Positions 48,497 through 59,380 of a stretch of DNA of 64,000 nucleotides are shown here, piece by piece (position 1 is the first letter of the stretch; each line of letters begins with the position of its first letter). The notes under the pieces were generated by a model. That model saw nothing but the letters and a program-made list of their open reading frames with translations, was not told the origin of the DNA and ran no database searches. The position numbers and the translations under genes were made by a program. The DNA is from Cryptomeria japonica. Taxonomy: Eukaryota > Streptophyta > Pinopsida > Cupressales > Cupressaceae. Location of the stretch: NCBI RefSeq assembly GCF_030272615.1, contig NC_081413.1:722451649-722515648 (forward strand). Direction: 5' to 3'.

Positions 48497-48943
48497 TGTT
48501 GGATTTTGCCAAGATCAAGGGCACAATGAAAAGCATAAAAGAGACAATAGAATGACAAGAACAAACTGTATTCTCATCAATATACAAATGGTCAACTGGA
48601 TTAACCAATACAATGAATAGAGGCCTACTTATATAGGCAAGGCCATATGGATGTATGAGCACACAAATATGACATGTGGCTCAATGAGAAACAAGGGTAG
48701 GTAAGAAATACTAAGGGTAGGTAGGAGAAATAATATAATATTCCACAAGAGGTGGATGACCCACCGAATGTGGAGTGTAACAGCAAAATAAGACCACAAA
48801 AGGTGGAATTTCTCCTACAAGCTCTATCCCTAAGTGCACACTTCCCGAAGTGTCTCAATTTCAAATTACGATGAGATGCCTTATCCTAAGTTAACTTAAG
48901 TAAGTGTAATAATATCCAAAATGAATATTTATTTACACCAACA
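48497..48943 (-). repeat. 5' LTR of Copia
   Basis: 447 bp, paired with 42240-42686, with six scattered single-base differences. The TATA box on the minus strand lies at about 48628-48637. Confidence 0.92.
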
Positions 48944-48948
48944 ATTAT

Positions 48949-49251
48949 GATTATGCCTTCCTAAACCCACGTACACTCCCCTAAATATCATCAGTTTGTG
49001 TGGACACGTGCTAGGTTAAGTTGGGGGGGGGGATATTTTATGGTTCGGTTTCCAAAGTTAGTAATTATTCATCATTTTTGGTACCTAGAATTGATCATCA
49101 TTGTTTTAACAAGATATTCTTTCATGCAAGGAAGTAATAAATTATGCCACTAATTTGGAGATATGTATGGAATTTTCAAATTTCAAGTCTATAGGATATT
49201 TTGGTTCTCCGTTTCTCAGCTGCAAAGTATGATATAATAACAGAGTAAGAA
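48949..49251 (+). other. Athila-like pol-env spacer, right piece
   Basis: Noncoding spacer leading to the env-position ORF. It contains the purine tract listed next. An in-frame stop just before ATG 49252 sets the ORF start. Confidence 0.6.
49015..49034 (+). promoter_or_regulatory. Internal PPT-like tract before env-position ORF
   Basis: TTAAGTTGGGGGGGGGGAT resembles the real PPT at 51547-51560 (TAAAGTTGGGGGCA). The position between pol and the third ORF suggests a second plus-strand priming site, but this is inference. Confidence 0.5.
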
Positions 49252-51549
49252 ATGGGTGGAGATCCAATCTGCCATGAACCAACAGTCCATGATGCGTTGC
49301 TGCAGGATGCCCTTTGTGAGCATTATTTTAGAGACCATGGCTGGATTGATTACTTTTTGAAAATCAAGGATTTTAATGAAGAAATTGCTGCAGAGTTTAT
49401 GCATTCCTTAAACGAAGGAGAAGCTATGGTTAAAGGTTTAAGGGTCATTGCTACAGAGCAACAGATAGTTGAAGTTGCAGGGTTGCTGCAGGAGGGAGAA
49501 TTGTTTCCAGAATCAAAGGACACCAGGAGCACTAGGGAAGAGTTTACACTTCCCATAGATTGACATCTAACAGTGGACAAGCAAGGAACTAGGAGGGTTT
49601 CCCTACCAGCAGAGTGGCCTCGGGTAGCTTTATATGTCATGAAATACATTACTTGCGAAGGGAGGTATTCAAATCTACATTCACTGCATTTTATTTTACT
49701 TAGTCATCTACGACATGGCCGGAGGGTGAATGTCCCTAATTTTCTATACCACCTCATTTCTACAAGTGCCAAAGAAATGCGGAATAATGGAAATCATTCT
49801 GTCAGCCATCATGGTTTGATTAAATTGCTTGTAGAACGTTCTCTTAGAGATGTTTCACAGATGGAATGGGGGGTATTTGAGGACATATTGCAGTTTAGGG
49901 TTGAAGATTCTCATGTTGCAGATGATCCACCAATTGAATAAGAAAATATTGCAAAACCCTCTTCTCTTGTAGTTTCTGCAGAGGATGATTTGTTCATTGC
50001 CGAAGGAGCTATGGTTGTTGTGGAAGAAGAGATGGTTGAGGCAAATGTGGAGCAACCCTCCACTTCTCTTCAAAGAGATTCACCGTTTTGTAAGAGAAAA
50101 GGGAAGGAATTGGAAATAAATGAAATAGATGAAGAACCTATGGTTCAACCACCCGCGACTCAGATTTCTCTTACAGCCAGGAGGCGTAAGTCAAAAAGAA
50201 AAACTCCTGCAGCAGAGCCACAAGTAGAAACCATTCCTACAACCACTCTAAAGGTTTATGTGAGAAGAACATAGAGTAGGACCCAGAAGGCTCATCCAGC
50301 AAGTGATCTGATAGATGTTATTGCAGTGGAAACATCAGAAGAAGGGAGCCCTATAGATGTTGAAATCCAAGAATAAGGTGATGTAGATAGACTGTCAAAT
50401 CTTGCTTATGTGGCAAAGCATCTTGAGGAAATTGTCAGAGAGATTCCACAACAGCTTGAGGAAATTGTCGAAGATATTCCACGGCCTAAGGTAACACCTA
50501 TTAGACCTCCATAATCCCTAAGCAGCTTATCTATTGCGTTAACATTTTATAGACAATGGGAAATAGAGAGGGCTAGATTGCAAGGGGTTATTGACAAACA
50601 ACAAAGAGAAATTGAAAAGAGGGATAACAAAGTTGAGGAATTAGAGGTTAAGGTTGAAACAATCACTAGTATGGTCCCCAAATTGATGCAATGTAGGGCA
50701 CCTCCAAGGGTTTATGCTTTGCATTTAAGGGAGTGGTATTTAAATTTCAAATTGAACCGCATTGTCAAGGACCTTAGCCCCTCTTTAGAGACCCCTGAGG
50801 AATTTTATTATGCTTACCAGACTTCTCCAGCAGCTGTGAAAAATTTGTTATGTGAATTTTATTTACATAACTATGTTGTACCCTCTGATAGTGAGTGGAA
50901 TCCTTTGTTATATATTGGTGATATCCATATAAAAGTTTTAATGTCATGTATTCAAAATGAGATTAGCATGGGGGTACATACCAAAGTATACAAAGATTTG
51001 GAATTTGATTGTCCATTTCCATTAAGGAAAGAAGCAAAACAACCAAGAGTTCTTTATTATGAATGGCGGAAATTACTGGTAAGAGATGATGTTAGGAAAC
51101 TAGTGCTTCCAATGAGGGAGAAAATATACCAGGCATACGAGCATTTAGTTCAGACTGACAGTGCGGCTGCAATAGATGGGTCAACTCGGCACTGGAATAA
51201 CTTAAAAGAAGAACTAAAGTAGGGAGAACCTTATTCACTGCAAAATTTTCAAGCAGCTATGCAAAGAGCTCCCAACTATATGCAACTAGGTAGAGAAAAG
51301 GCCAATAACTGGTTACCACTGATATTTCAACCTCTTATTCTTATGTGGTCACTATTGGGATGTAAGACTATGGATCAGCCCTATAAAGCAGTTACAGAAG
51401 AATCAGCCAGATGGTCGATGCTGGAAAACATGAAAGGATTTTATTGGAATTTAGCTTCAGGAGGAACAGGTCAAGGAACCATTGGTGAACTAAGAATTAG
51501 TGCAAGAATCAGAAATTTTCCTTTTGTTGTAGGATCATCAAGATATTAA
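49252..51549 (+). pseudogene. Athila-like env-position ORF, 766 codons, unknown function
   Basis: One frame from ATG 49252 to the stop before the PPT, with about six internal stops (for example 49561-49563, 49939-49941, 50272-50274, 51220-51222) and no frameshift. The N-terminal part (residues 1-230) is helical and includes PAEWPRVALYVMKYIT and EGRYSNLHSLHFILLSHLR. A basic, Ser/Thr-rich middle (SLTARRRKSKRKTPAAE) could act as a nuclear signal. A heptad-rich coiled coil follows (about residues 440-475, QREIEKRDNKVEELEVKVE), then a long C-terminal domain with REWYLNFKLNRIVKDL and NNWLPLIFQPLILMWSLLG. I see no signal peptide and only one weakly hydrophobic segment, so an envelope glycoprotein is not supported. 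A 'putative plant transposon protein' domain in the N-terminal part is possible. Confidence 0.6.
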
Positions 51550-51560
51550 AGTTGGGGGCA
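51547..51560 (+). promoter_or_regulatory. Polypurine tract of Athila-like element
   Basis: TAAAGTTGGGGGCA lies immediately before the 3' LTR start TGATGAATTG. Confidence 0.8.
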
Positions 51561-52809
51561 TGATGAATTGAGACATTGTCATATTTCTATCCTCAGAACT
51601 CTTGAGTTTTTGTCATCTTTTGATTTGCATAAGTAATAATGATGTATTGAAAGTTTACTATATGTATTCCATATGTTAGCCTGAACCTATTAAATTATGT
51701 TTTATCTTTGCCAGTTTATTCCTGCAACCATGTGATTTATTCTTATTGCCATGTAGATTGTTTAGGGAAATAGCATATGTGAAATTAATAGATGTCCTGA
51801 TTAAATAAAATGCGTATGTATGTTATTTCTTTTGTAGTGAAGAGAATAAATGATGTTGCGGTGGATGTTTTCCTATCACGCCAATTGAAGTAAAGGATAC
51901 TCAAGAAGATGACTAAAGAATGAACAACATAAAAGTTGAGAAGCGTAAGGAACGCCATAAGAGGAGAAATCAAGCGATACTACCGATGTATAACTTAGGT
52001 GGACATCGAAGTTGTAAATACTACCAAAGTATGTTATGACTGTGGTTCGGTTTAGATCTGCATTTCCTACAACATAACTCCAACTATCTCCTTTTTCTGT
52101 CAATTATTCGCCTCTTCTTTTCGGCGTGATTTGTGTTGTTTGCTGTAGATGATTTCTTTTTAATAATAAGCTCTTTATCTTCTCAGAGGTTAGATAGAAA
52201 GAGAAGGGAAAACAAAGCAGAGGATTTTTTTATAAGTATTTTTGAGTTTCTTTTCATATTGCATCATGTAATGACTTCCAAAGAATGATGAATAAAAATA
52301 TGTTATTTTGAGCTTTTAGAGTTGTTTTTGGGAAGCCTGGTATCACTCATCCAAGGAGGCCCACTTGGTTAGTGTTCCTGTGCAATTGTTAAGATTAGTT
52401 TTCTTTCCTTAGCTGCAGTAGACGTTATTGTATTGACTGTTCCTACAACCAGTGGAAACAGATCCACTGACTGTTCCTCCAGCCAAACCAAAACAAAGTA
52501 TTTTTTGTTTATCAACATTGAATTTATCCAGTATTGCTGTTATGAATTTATGCAAAAGTTTTCTTGTAGCCTTTCTATGGTTTCAATTCTTGCTTACCTA
52601 TTCCGCATAATGTTAGTTGTTGTTGTAATACAGAATAGTTGTCGCAAGAACTTAGTGCATATATAGTGCAAACCCATTTCAAGTATTATGTCCCTGGGTT
52701 GACAATCAAATGAACACTAGCTATGGAAATACCGACTTTACCAAATGAATGTCCAAACTTCGGGTTGAGACTTCAACTAGAGTTATTATTCTTATTGTTG
52801 GGTTGAACA
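51561..52809 (+). repeat. 3' LTR of Athila-like element
   Basis: It runs TGATGAATTGAGAC...GGGTTGAACA and is followed by TAAAC (52810-52814). TATATA lies near 52660. It is paired with 35058-36304, with many scattered single-base differences. Confidence 0.9.
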
Positions 52810-52814
52810 TAAAC

Positions 52815-53919
52815 TATGAGCCCCTAATCTCGATTCCATCACCAAGGTCCTAACCAAAGGCAATTAAATAAATCTTGAACACACAATTAATTTCTTAAAT
52901 CATCAATGTCACATGGCAAAATTAATCACTCAATATTAATTAAATATTTATTTAATTAATTAAATCATTCCAAGTAAATCATTTTAAACAATTATCTTAT
53001 TTATTTTATTAAATATCCTAGTATATTTAATTAAATAAATCAATTTGCTATTAAATCATCAAAAAGAGGAATTAATTTGAAAAATAAATAAAAATTGCCA
53101 TAAATCTTCAAAAAAGGAAACAAATCAAGAAAGAGGAATTGAAAATTATGAGCAGTACAAATCTTCAAAAAAGGAAACAAATAAAAAAAGAGAATTAAAA
53201 ATTTAGAAAAGAAATCAATTGGAGATAATCTTGAAAAACAAATTAAAAATTGATAAATAATCTCAAAGAAAGCAATTAAAACAATTAAACATTAAAATTG
53301 AATGAAATAGAAAATAAACCAATTTTTTCTTGATTTGATCTTAATTTTAGTTCAATTTCCTTTAAAAAAGAGAAAAGCATCCAATCACATCAATTCACCT
53401 GGATTGTGCTTCCTCATGGAAAATCTTGACCGCTCATCATCATTTGATCTCAGCCATTGGTTTCTTTCTGATATTTTTATAAATTCAGGATGTCATCTCT
53501 CATTCAAAAATCCTGTAGAATATATTGATATTATGTTGTTTTTGCTCTAGGTTCATTGAGAATTTGCATTGAGATATTGCATATTAATTAAACCATTTAG
53601 CTTAAATATGCATTCATAGCTTGCATCATGTTAGATTAAATCTTGCAAATATTGCATTCATCTAGCTTAAATATTGCATTCATTTAGCTCAATCTTATGC
53701 TCATATAGATTAAATCCTTCGTTTAGATTGTTTTCTAGTCACTGGTATTGCATGTGAAATCTGAGAGCAAGTCTAAAATCGCATCTAATAGAAGGCAATA
53801 GGTCGCTTTGTAATGGCTTATTATTTATTGATTATTGATTTATTAACCATGCATCTAATGACTTAATTGAAGTGTTGCGTATTCCAGATACAGATACAGG
53901 TCCACTTTTCACACACACA
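52815..53919 (+). repeat. 3' LTR of element 3, remaining part
   Basis: It continues the LTR cut at 35057, starting TATGAGCCCCTAATC (the 5' LTR has CATGAGCCCC) and ending CACACACACA. Joined with 35029-35057 it is full length. Confidence 0.88.
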
Positions 53920-54142
53920 TCCGCCACCAAGGAATAGAACAACAATGCTCCAAAGCAACCAAAATAGCCATGGGTTCCATAAAGTTATTCATATGGAAAC
54001 CTTTCTAGATAGAAAAAAGAAATTGAACTTGCCAAGAACTATCATGACCAACTCCACCAATACCAGCATGCCCAACATTGCCCCCTAGAAGACTCATCTA
54101 TATTAATTTCAATACACCAAGAGGAGGAGGGGTCGAATGACC
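53920..54142 (-). pseudogene. LINE RNase H, N-terminal half
   Basis: Read from 54142 downwards on the minus strand: PPLGVLKLI, GHAGIGGVGHDSSWQVQF, then KGFHMNNFMEPMAILVALEH. This is the first half of a plant LINE RNase H, where the usual phrases are LK-N-DG, G-AGIGG--RD and N--AE--A-L-AL. A stop replaces the first active-site Asp region. The domain continues at 26328-26040 across element 3. LARD B is inserted or joined at 54143. Confidence 0.72.
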
Positions 54143-55280
54143 TGTTGGAATCAATGAACACTGAGAGAGGGGACAAATTAGTGGTCTTCTATTTACAAAT
54201 TTATTAAGTTGATTGTTTAACCATCAGATGCAAATAACTGAAAACAAAGTGCATAAACATAAACCAATTAAACATGCAACCATAACATCAGAATTTTTAT
54301 GTGGAAACCCAAAAGGGAAAACTATAATGGGATTTGAACCCACAATATTACTATACTATGGCTAGTAGTAAAATAATATTACAAAAGTGGAATGCACTTG
54401 CATTCAAGCACATTGCCTAGATCTCACTGATCAATTACAAAACAGGGTTGCAACCGTGAAGGACTCACTATCCTACAAATGTGATTTATAAGAAAATACA
54501 ATATCTGAACTAGAGTATAGAATGTACAAATTTTAGGAATGAGTTTCGGTTAGGCTCAAGAGTGATCCATTGTCACTTCTATGAAAAACTACTCTATTTT
54601 GCTCTGCTACATGTACTAATGAAAACCAAAGGCATGCACATAAAACTGCACTCAATTATCTCCAACAAAATCTCACATATGCACCACCACCTAAAATGAT
54701 CATCCAAGTCGATCTAATATATCTACACCACCAAAATAGATCTTCATTAGGTCAGCTTCACAAAACTGCAAAATGTGAAACGTATAGTCTCATGTCAGCT
54801 CAATCCTTCTACAAATCCTTATTCCAAACCTAAAACATGTGATCTCAAGCTTCCCATAAGTTGGCCCAATTGCCTCGAACTCGTCAACATGCACCAGAAT
54901 CACCTCAAGGAATATGGACCACATGATACACCATCAAACATGAAGATAACCCTGTTCTTCCTTCAATACCATATACCAGACCAAGAGACTTGCACTAGAA
55001 TCAACACCAGAGGTTAGAATTGCATGATAAGCTACCTCACACATCCAATCAACTAATCCGATTACTGCAACAATAAATTAGTCATAAAAAATGATTAATC
55101 CTTACTGGATCTATACAATGTGTTCCACCAACTAAACTTATGCTTAAGACATCTGATAATGCCAATCTTCATATACCATATATGATTACTAGGCTAACTT
55201 GCCATCAATGACAACCCCTAAGTAATCTCCATGCATCAATCTTCACCAAAGAATTGCCAAAATAGTGTCTCTTGACAACA
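54143..55280 (-). repeat. 3' LTR of LARD B
   Basis: 1138 bp with TG...CA ends (plus strand TGTTGGAATC...GACAACA). On the minus strand it contains GTTTTCCCTTTTGGGTTTCC, as in the other Copia-type LTRs, and a TGGG-loop-CCCA hairpin near 54328-54343. The poly-G run near its edge (plus strand GAGAGAGGGG) corresponds to the poly-C/CTCTC end seen in sister LTRs. Confidence 0.8.
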
Positions 55281-55295
55281 ATCTCGCCCTTTGGC
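55281..55295 (-). promoter_or_regulatory. Polypurine tract of LARD B
   Basis: On the minus strand GCCAAAGGGCGAGAT precedes TGTTGTCAAGAG, the start of the LTR. Confidence 0.65.
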
Positions 55296-55739
55296 ATTGA
55301 TGACAACACTATGAAAAATGACATGTGTCCCAAGAATCCAAAACTACAATCAATTTGAAAATTTGTACACTCAACTAACTCCCCCTAAGAATGTGCACCA
55401 TTTTTCACAACTGTCTCTTCCCCTTTGACATCAATGGCAAAGGTAGGAATCCGTCAAAAATCATATACAAAAGAATGTGTACAGTGATCTACAGAAACTT
55501 GAAAATATCTACCAAAGTTACCTTCAAGGACTTCATATACTCATTCCATCCTCTCAAGAAACAATCCAAAACATTAATTAGGGTGCTAAACATATATGCA
55601 TGTACTTCTACACCCTTAAGATCTACCAGAACATCTTTTCCTAAAGCAATTATTGCATCCTACTGAGCACCAAGCAAAGTATCCAACCAGGGAGTGATTA
55701 AACTCGTTAGTTCTCCTACTCAACTATTAACCACTCCTT
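55296..55739 (-). other. LARD B stretch between ORF2 and PPT
   Basis: No supported gene. Minus-strand phrases such as GTCAAAGGGG (near 55420) resemble the GATGTCAAAGGGGGAG text at the end of LARD A. Confidence 0.5.
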
Positions 55740-58700
55740 TTAAGCACTCAAGCTCTTGAACTTTTCTGTTAGATTCATGATTTGGGCTTCTAAACTAGTA
55801 GCAAAAATTGAAAGAGGGGAAAAAGAATGTGAAATTGCAACTAACTTCTCTTCGTATTCCTTTATCTTTTTGTCAATGTCTACGATAAATTTGGGTAAAA
55901 TGAGATATGACTTAAAGATTTTACCACCTTCATCCAAAGAATCCTCAACACTCTTTACTATAGATTTCAAAACTACCCTATCAACCTCAATTGTTTTTAA
56001 AAAGGTTTGAAGTCTCATCTCGATAAATTTGTTCAAAACTTTTATATCCACTTCTTTATCTTATGATACAAAATCTGATTCAATTTTGTCTAACATACCC
56101 TTAAGCTTTCCAGAGGGTGTGTTGCTAGAATTCTACTTGAGGTAAGGAATTTTTTTTTCTCCAAAACTATGGTAGTCGGAGATATAACCTTATCTTCAAA
56201 TTGAGACTTAAGTAAGTCCTCACTTTCTGTGATTTGCACGAGGGTGGCTAATTTCAGTGCTTGAAGAGGGGACAAGGCACTCAAATCTACTAGACTATGA
56301 GAAAAGTCATCCTCGTCATCTACAATCTTCTTTCCTTTGTCAAGAACAATGGCTTTTGCCATGGTCACCAGATTCTTATCGGTTTGCTCTTCACCCTTCT
56401 CCTTCACAACTTCTTCTATATTTACATATGTTTCTCCTTTCTCACCATCGCCTTCACCCTTTCCTACATCACCTATCTCCTCAACTATCATCTTAGAAAT
56501 GATTTCTATCTTCAGAGGATCCTACATAGCTTCACCGGAGTTGTAAACTACTTGATTATTAGTGGAGTCATCTGTAGCTTCTTGTCCAACTGAATCAATC
56601 TGTACAAATGGTTGATCCTGGGAAACTTATGTTTGGACATGAACTACCGAAGAAGTATCATTGCTTGATTTCCCTTCTGGTTGGGATTCATCCTTCTCCA
56701 CATTAACCTGATAGTTATTTTCTTTCAAAATTTTCCTTCAAATACCCTTTGTATCTTTTACTAATTCATTGACTCTTCCAAATATTATTTTATTTACTTT
56801 GTGATTTCTCTAAAAGTTTCCCTTAGCAAGTCCCTAAATTCTTGGTATTTCATCTCTTGTTATGTCAGGACACAACCTTACTAAGGTAAGTTATTTTAAC
56901 CTCTCATCTTCTAGACTAGTTGTGTGTCTCCGAGCATCCAAAATATCATATAACTCTTTTGGGATCATGGAAGACAATTCAATCGATGCTTTACCAAAGG
57001 AATTCATATAATGTACAACTACTTCAATAATTGTCCAAACTTTTTCAGTAGAGTGCTCATAATACACAGAAAGATTTGTCAAATTGCCTTCATTTAGTAT
57101 AGTGTTTATAATCTTATGTAATGGGGGCACAATAGTGTAGTAACCTTCAATCTTACCTGACTTGAGAGCTTCATCTATCTTAGATTTCGGCTTCTTGTTT
57201 GCTCCTGTTCTTGCAGGTGGAGCTTCACCGGATAGAGGTTTTTTGACCACTCTAGCAAATGTAGTAGTTTTCTTCACCTCTCTGACCTCTTCATCCAATT
57301 TAGTTTCCTCCTCTGTTGCTACATACTTCCTTGCAGGTTTCTCTTTCTTCCTCTTTTCTACTCCATCGATTGATGTTGATTGTGGCCAAGGTGGAGGGAC
57401 CGGCTTCTACATACTGGAGGTAGGTGCAGACTTTCTTTGCTTGGCCTTGCACTGCTTGGGAGGAGAAGATATCAATTTATATTGGGGCTTCGCCATATCT
57501 TCCTCCTTCAATATATTTTTCTCTTTGGCCCTCTATATTGCTTCTCAGGTTATGCCCATTTGTTCAGCAAGTTCTTCAACTTCCTTTCTTAATTTTCTTT
57601 TTCTCCCGAGCCTAGTGAATTTCTTGTGTAGGTCTAGATCCTTCTCCTTGAACGTTCCAAATCTCCCCTCTTTCTTGTCCACCAGTTGACTCAACAAGTG
57701 TTGAGAATATGAATCAAGCGAGACTACATCCACCTCATACCCCATGGGCATCATCCAGACAGTTCTTGGCTCAATTGCCTCCATATGACACTGATCCTTG
57801 TCAACCATGAAATAGATAGTTTTCTCATATTTTTCCACTATCTTTAGGAATTCTCTCTTCTTTTCATACCCCATGGGCATCATCCAGACAGTTCTTGGCT
57901 CAACTGCCTCCATATGACACTGATCTTTGTCAACCATGAAATAGATAGTTTTCTCATATTTTTCCACTATCTTTAGGAATTCTCTCTTCTTTTCATACCC
58001 CATGGGCATCATCCAGACAGTTCTTGGCTCAACTGCCTCCATATGACACTGATCCTTGTCAACCATGAAATAGATAGTTTTCTCATATTTTTCCACTATC
58101 TTTAGGAATTCTCTCTTCTTTTCCACCAATCCTTCCTTGATTTGCATAGCTACTAGCTTATCATAAGCCTATTGAAATTTTCCAATTATGGGGATCTCAT
58201 TCATGAAATAAAGTTCTAAACAGACAATTAGGGATCCAAACTTGAATATATGTTTCTTATCTTGCTTTATCTTCTTCAATTTGCTCATTAACTCATTGAG
58301 GAGTATTGTACAAAGATTATACCTTTTGTCTTCTTTTAGCATTTCATAGGCTGCAAATACGGTCATGTCAGATACAAAATTATGCCTGCTCGACTGATAG
58401 ACCTTGTATCCAATCACCATCAAGGCAAATCTAACATCTTGCTCGATAACATCATTGATGGTTATCGATTGGCTATCAAACTGAGATCCAGTAATCTTTG
58501 TCAGCATTGTATTCTGTATTTTCCTTAATCCAGGGACTTCACTAGTTTCTTTTAAACAGGTAACTACTTCAATGGTTTGCTTGGTGATCTTATAAGGTCG
58601 ATCTAGCCATATGAATTCATCGTGAACTCTGCTCAGAATATATCAAACCTATTTCGCTTCATCAAGTACCAGAAAATGAATAAATTGCACAAAACCCTTA

Positions 58701-58978
58701 TCCTGAACTACCTTGAATTCGGGCTTCAAATTTCCCAAACTATTTGACATATGCTTGTTGTAGAGTGATAGCATATCGACATTTCCCAATTCTTCGATGC
58801 TGCAGTGGATATAAGCCCAAATATCCTCGTTATGAAGCACATTGTAATAGACTAGAGAAAATGCTCCTTCTAGATCATCTTCAATGGATTTAAATGGATA
58901 CCTCTTGAATATAGGCCTTTCTTAGAAATTTCCACTACCAAGGGAGTTGCAATACCAGATGCAGATGCCATGTCAAAT
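55740..58978 (-). pseudogene. LARD B ORF2, unknown accessory protein
   Basis: No known enzyme is recognised. Starting near ATG 58978 (MASASGIATPLVV), with a frameshift at about 58910, it reads DIWAYIHCSIEELGN, then RPYKITKQTIEVVTCL, TINDVIEQDVRFALMVIGY and RYNLCTILLNELMSKLKK, ending the N-terminal domain at FGSLIVCLELYF. A Glu/Lys-rich region with three 43-residue repeats follows (57735-58121). Then come long Lys/Ser-rich stretches, and the C-terminal part has coiled-coil text (IDKKIKEYEEKLVAI). The N-terminal domain aligns with LARD A ORF2 at similar spacing, so the protein was retained in both copies. Several stops and shifts make it non-functional as read. Confidence 0.58.
57735..58121 (-). 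repeat. In-frame tandem repeat, 3 x 129 bp
   Basis: Units are 57735-57863, 57864-57992 and 57993-58121. They are almost identical (I see only two variable sites) and encode three copies of a 43-residue block containing KKREFLKIVEKYEKTIYFMV. 129 is divisible by three, so the frame is kept through the array. Confidence 0.95.
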
Positions 58979-59380
58979 TTAGGGTATGAAAAGATTGCTC
59001 AGAAATGAATAAATACCTCTTTTGATCTCAACCGGACCCTAGAAATCTTTGAATGATCGCCTCTAGCTTGATTATCACAGCTCAAACTCATTCGCATTGC
59101 TCTTCTTCTCTTACTCTTCATTCGCAATGTGAAAAATGAATGACCAAAATCCACTTTTTAACCCAATTTTGAGTTGTAATAAATGCACAACCCTAATGAA
59201 TTTCAAATACACTGTTTTTCATCAATTCATTCACCGGATTATCAGACTGCCATAAAATCTTCCGATTATCAACTCCGTAACTGATCTCCATCATCTACAA
59301 CCATCCTTGACTGGTTGTAGATCTCTGCAAGGGGGTTCTAAAGATTTGCATGATAGTCTACCTCCTAAGGCAAAACTGCC
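58979..59380 (-). other. LARD B gag-ORF2 spacer
   Basis: About 400 bp with no supported coding region between the end of gag (59381) and the ORF2 start near 58978. Confidence 0.55.

Larger units (their letters stand above)
42240..48943 (-). mobile_element. Young Copia element, minus strand
   Basis: A 6.7-kb insertion with perfect TSD ATTAT (42235-42239 and 48944-48948) and two 447-bp LTRs that differ at six sites by my count (1.3%). Read on the minus strand it has 5' LTR 48943-48497, a Met-tRNA PBS with no spacing, a 1.45-kb leader, one gag-pol frame (47026-42956), PPT and 3' LTR 42686-42240. Protease-integrase-RT-RNase H is the Copia order. Only stops, and no indels, disable it. It is the newest layer of the nest. 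Confidence 0.93.
35058..52809 (+). mobile_element. Athila-like gypsy element with env-position ORF
   Basis: A full-length insertion with TSD TAAAC (35053-35057 and 52810-52814). It is about 11.0 kb once the Copia inside it is removed. The order is LTR, PBS, gag, protease, RT, RNase H, integrase, (Copia insertion), an internal purine tract, a 766-codon ORF in the env position, PPT, LTR. The RT text (MDDFTTYG, SEKCF, EGIVL) and the protease text (LGAAINVM, ADSSIVRPDGVIEDV) fit the Athila lineage. Gag-pol carries many stops and at least one frameshift. Hand alignment gives about 113 LTR differences (about 9%), more than in the element it is nested in. Confidence 0.88.
26329..53919 (+). mobile_element. 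Element 3: pol-less Tat-like element, host of the nest
   Basis: A non-autonomous gypsy-type element inserted into the LINE RNase H. Without its inner guests it is about 9.8 kb: 5' LTR (26329-27480), PBS, leader, a short gag remnant, a Ser/Pro-rich ORF, long 3' noncoding, PPT, and a 3' LTR in two pieces (35029-35057 and 52815-53919). It carries no RT, RNase H or integrase. PBS, PPT, U5 text (CTGAGAGCA...CTCGCAT...GGCAATA) and a subterminal motif are shared with the Tat element, so a Tat relative probably supplied its enzymes. Flanks TCCAT (26324-26328) and TCCGC (53920-53924) may be a diverged target duplication. By hand the LTRs differ at about 62 sites (about 5.5%). Confidence 0.85.

Noticed and set aside
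42344-48864. Minus-strand frames starting MELRHLGKCALR / MKLRHFGKCALR
   Set aside because: Both are the same chance frame in the two Copia LTRs; a repeat effect and not a conserved gene.
49252-51549. Viral envelope gene
   Set aside because: Position fits, but I see no signal peptide and no clear transmembrane anchor, so I call it only an env-position ORF.
56257-57689. Several plus-strand Ser/Phe/Leu-rich frames, some looking like membrane proteins
   Set aside because: Antisense to the Lys/Glu-rich ORF2 of LARD B; the complement of Glu/Lys codons reads as Phe/Leu/Ser.
57735-58121. Possible CRISPR-like array
   Set aside because: Units are 129 bp with no spacers, lie in a coding frame and in a plant genome; a tandem duplication.
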